Shown one piece after another: positions 4,056 to 5,436 of a stretch of DNA of 5,436 bases. The stretch comes from Anaerolineae bacterium (GTDB lineage: Bacteria > Chloroflexota > Anaerolineae > 4572-78 > J111), in the NCBI GenBank assembly GCA_020433835.1, contig JAGRBY010000505.1, forward strand, positions 1-5,436, written 5' to 3'. The notes under the pieces are model-generated. The model worked only from the letters and a program-made list of their open reading frames with translations. It was not told the origin of the DNA and searched no databases. The position numbers were made by a program, and so were the translations under genes. Position 1 is the stretch's first letter, and every line of letters begins with the position of its first letter.

Positions 4056-5325
4056 GGAAGACGTTGTCATTATCAGTGCCGTCCGCACCCCGGTGGGGCG
4101 TATTCGCGGAGCGTTGACAGAGGTGCGGCCCGATGATTTGGCGGCGCTGGTCATCAAAGAAGCGGTCGAGCGGGCCGGCATCGATCCGGAGCTTATCGAA
4201 GAAGTGTATATGGGCTGTACCAACCAGGCCGGCGAAGATAATCGCAACATCGCCCGGATGGGGCTGCTGCTGGCCGGCTTGCCGCAGAGCGTGGCCGGGA
4301 TGACTGTCAATCGGCTGTGTGCCAGCGGGCTGAATGCGGTCAATCTGGCGGCGCGAGCCATCAAGTGCGGCGAGGGCGATGTCTTGGTGGCCGGTGGCGT
4401 CGAAAGTATGACCCGTGGCCCCTATGTCTTTGCTAAGAATTCCATTCCTTTTGGCCCATCGGGTGACATCACCGGTTATGATACGACCTTCGGCTGGCGT
4501 TTTCCCAACCCCAAAATGGAAGCGCTGTTTCCTTTAGAGGCGATGGGCGAAACTGCCGAGAATATCGTCGATATGAGCCGCGCCGGGAATATTGCGGGCG
4601 GCGAGATTACCCGCGCGGATCAGGATCGCTTCGCGCTGCAAAGTCAGCAGCGGGCCGTCGATGCTATTAACCACGGTTACTTCAAGCGCGAGATTGTGCC
4701 GGTCACTATCCCCCGGCGCAAAGGCGATCCGCTGGTGTTTGATACCGATGAGCATCCCCGTTATATCCAGACTGATGATGGCTATATGTTAGACTCCAGT
4801 CTCGAAACGCTGGCTAAGCTGCGTCCGGTTTTCCGCAAGAACGGTACGGTCACGGCAGGCAACGCCAGCGGTCTCAATGACGGAGCCTGCGCCCTGGTGC
4901 TGATGTCGGCAGCCAAGGCCGAGGTGCTAAGGCTGAGGCCGATGGCCCGCTGGATCGCTTCAGCGGTGGCCGGCGTCGATCCGCGCGTGATGGGATTGGG
5001 GCCGGTCAGCGCCACCCGCAAAGCCTTACAGCGTGCCGGGCTGACCATCGCCGACATCGATCTGGCCGAACTAAACGAAGCCTTTGCCGCCCAATCACTT
5101 GCCGTGCTGAGCGAGTTGGGCTTAAGCGAAGCGATCACCAACGTCAATGGGGGCGCTATCGCGCTGGGCCATCCGCTCGGCTGCTCCGGTGCGCGGATTT
5201 TAACCACACTGCTATATGAAATGCAGCGCCGAGCCTCGGTGGGCGAGTCGATGCGCTATGGGCTGGCGACCCTGTGCGTGGGCGTCGGTCAGGGTGAGGC
5301 GACCATCATCGAGATGCAAAACTAA
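4054..5325 (+). CDS. pcaF: Beta-ketoadipyl-CoA thiolase
   Basis: This thiolase performs the last pathway step, cleaving beta-ketoadipyl-CoA with CoA into succinyl-CoA and acetyl-CoA. The 423 residues include the thiolase catalytic set: nucleophile Cys89 in NRLCASG, NEAF at 341-344, His373 in [16 protein letters not shown], and Cys408 in [17 protein letters not shown] at 57-65 and [13 protein letters not shown] at 143-155 are, to my knowledge, signatures of the PcaF/PaaJ group rather than acetoacetyl-CoA thiolases, which favours 3-oxoadipyl-CoA as substrate. PaaJ of phenylacetate breakdown uses the same substrate, and only the neighbours favour PcaF. It is about 20 residues longer than typical PcaF, seemingly from small insertions near 177-186 and 238-247. 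Residues 292-295 are encoded by a 14-nt copy of the upstream repeat unit. It lies 191 nt after the zinc-ribbon gene and could have its own promoter, though I saw no convincing one. Confidence 0.9.
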   Translation: MEDVVIISAVRTPVGRIRGALTEVRPDDLAALVIKEAVERAGIDPELIEEVYMGCTNQAGEDNRNIARMGLLLAGLPQSVAGMTVNRLCASGLNAVNLAARAIKCGEGDVLVAGGVESMTRGPYVFAKNSIPFGPSGDITGYDTTFGWRFPNPKMEALFPLEAMGETAENIVDMSRAGNIAGGEITRADQDRFALQSQQRAVDAINHGYFKREIVPVTIPRRKGDPLVFDTDEHPRYIQTDDGYMLDSSLETLAKLRPVFRKNGTVTAGNASGLNDGACALVLMSAAKAEVLRLRPMARWIASAVAGVDPRVMGLGPVSATRKALQRAGLTIADIDLAELNEAFAAQSLAVLSELGLSEAITNVNGGAIALGHPLGCSGARILTTLLYEMQRRASVGESMRYGLATLCVGVGQGEATIIEMQN

Positions 5326-5436
5326 CAGCGAAAATACACAGTAGAACAATTCGCTGGCTTGTTCCAACCCGGTGTCCTACTAAACCTATTTTCAAGGGAG
5401 TCCGACAGTCCTTACAGGACGACAGCGACAATGAAA
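5326..5436 (+). other. Structured non-coding tail with possible next start codon
   Basis: Two short perfect inverted repeats overlap just after pcaF: CAGCGAA 5326-5332 with TTCGCTG 5350-5356, and GAACAA 5344-5349 with TTGTTC 5359-5364. They interleave, so they cannot easily form together. A smaller hairpin, GTCC 5408-5411 with GGAC 5417-5420, lies near the end. The window closes on ATGAAA at 5431-5436. AGGA at 5416-5419 is 11 nt before that ATG, so a following gene may begin there, but only two codons are visible. No T-tract marks a terminator. Confidence 0.4.

Overview
The window carries a chromosomal gene cluster for the protocatechuate branch of the beta-ketoadipate pathway, all on the + strand. 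In order, it holds pcaC (4-carboxymuconolactone decarboxylase), pcaH and pcaG (the beta and alpha subunits of protocatechuate 3,4-dioxygenase), pcaB (3-carboxy-cis,cis-muconate cycloisomerase), a small unrecognised zinc-ribbon protein, and pcaF (beta-ketoadipyl-CoA thiolase). The first four genes are separated by 15, 2 and 3 nt and almost certainly form one operon. The zinc-ribbon gene and pcaF each follow an intergenic gap of about 190 bp that contains a long inverted repeat.

Chemistry: PcaHG opens the ring of protocatechuate to give 3-carboxy-cis,cis-muconate. PcaB cyclises that to 4-carboxymuconolactone. PcaC decarboxylates it to the enol-lactone. PcaF makes the last cut, of beta-ketoadipyl-CoA into succinyl-CoA and acetyl-CoA. 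The enol-lactone hydrolase (PcaD), the CoA transferase (PcaIJ) and a transcriptional regulator are not in the window. They may lie just outside it.

Layout: 1-260 is a non-coding leader. It holds two hairpins, a plausible sigma70-type promoter and a 98-nt tract with no G, built of CAAC/CTAAC-like units. 261-3268 is pcaCHGB. 3269-3463 holds a promoter-like sequence and a 19-nt-armed inverted repeat. 3464-3862 is the zinc-ribbon gene. 3863-4053 holds a second, 20-nt-armed inverted repeat built of AGGCTAAGG/AGGCTGAGG units. 4054-5325 is pcaF. 5326-5436 is a structured non-coding tail ending in a possible start codon for the next gene.

Organism: genes are moderately GC-rich with good Shine-Dalgarno sites, so this is a bacterium. 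The repeat-rich intergenic style (GAACCGC..AAG palindromes, CCAA tracts, AGGCTGAGG motifs) reminds me of environmental Chloroflexota (Anaerolineae-like) genomes. That placement is an impression, not a demonstration. The enzymes themselves are canonical. The unexplained material is the leader, the dispersed-looking repeats (one of which seems to recur inside pcaF) and the zinc-ribbon protein.
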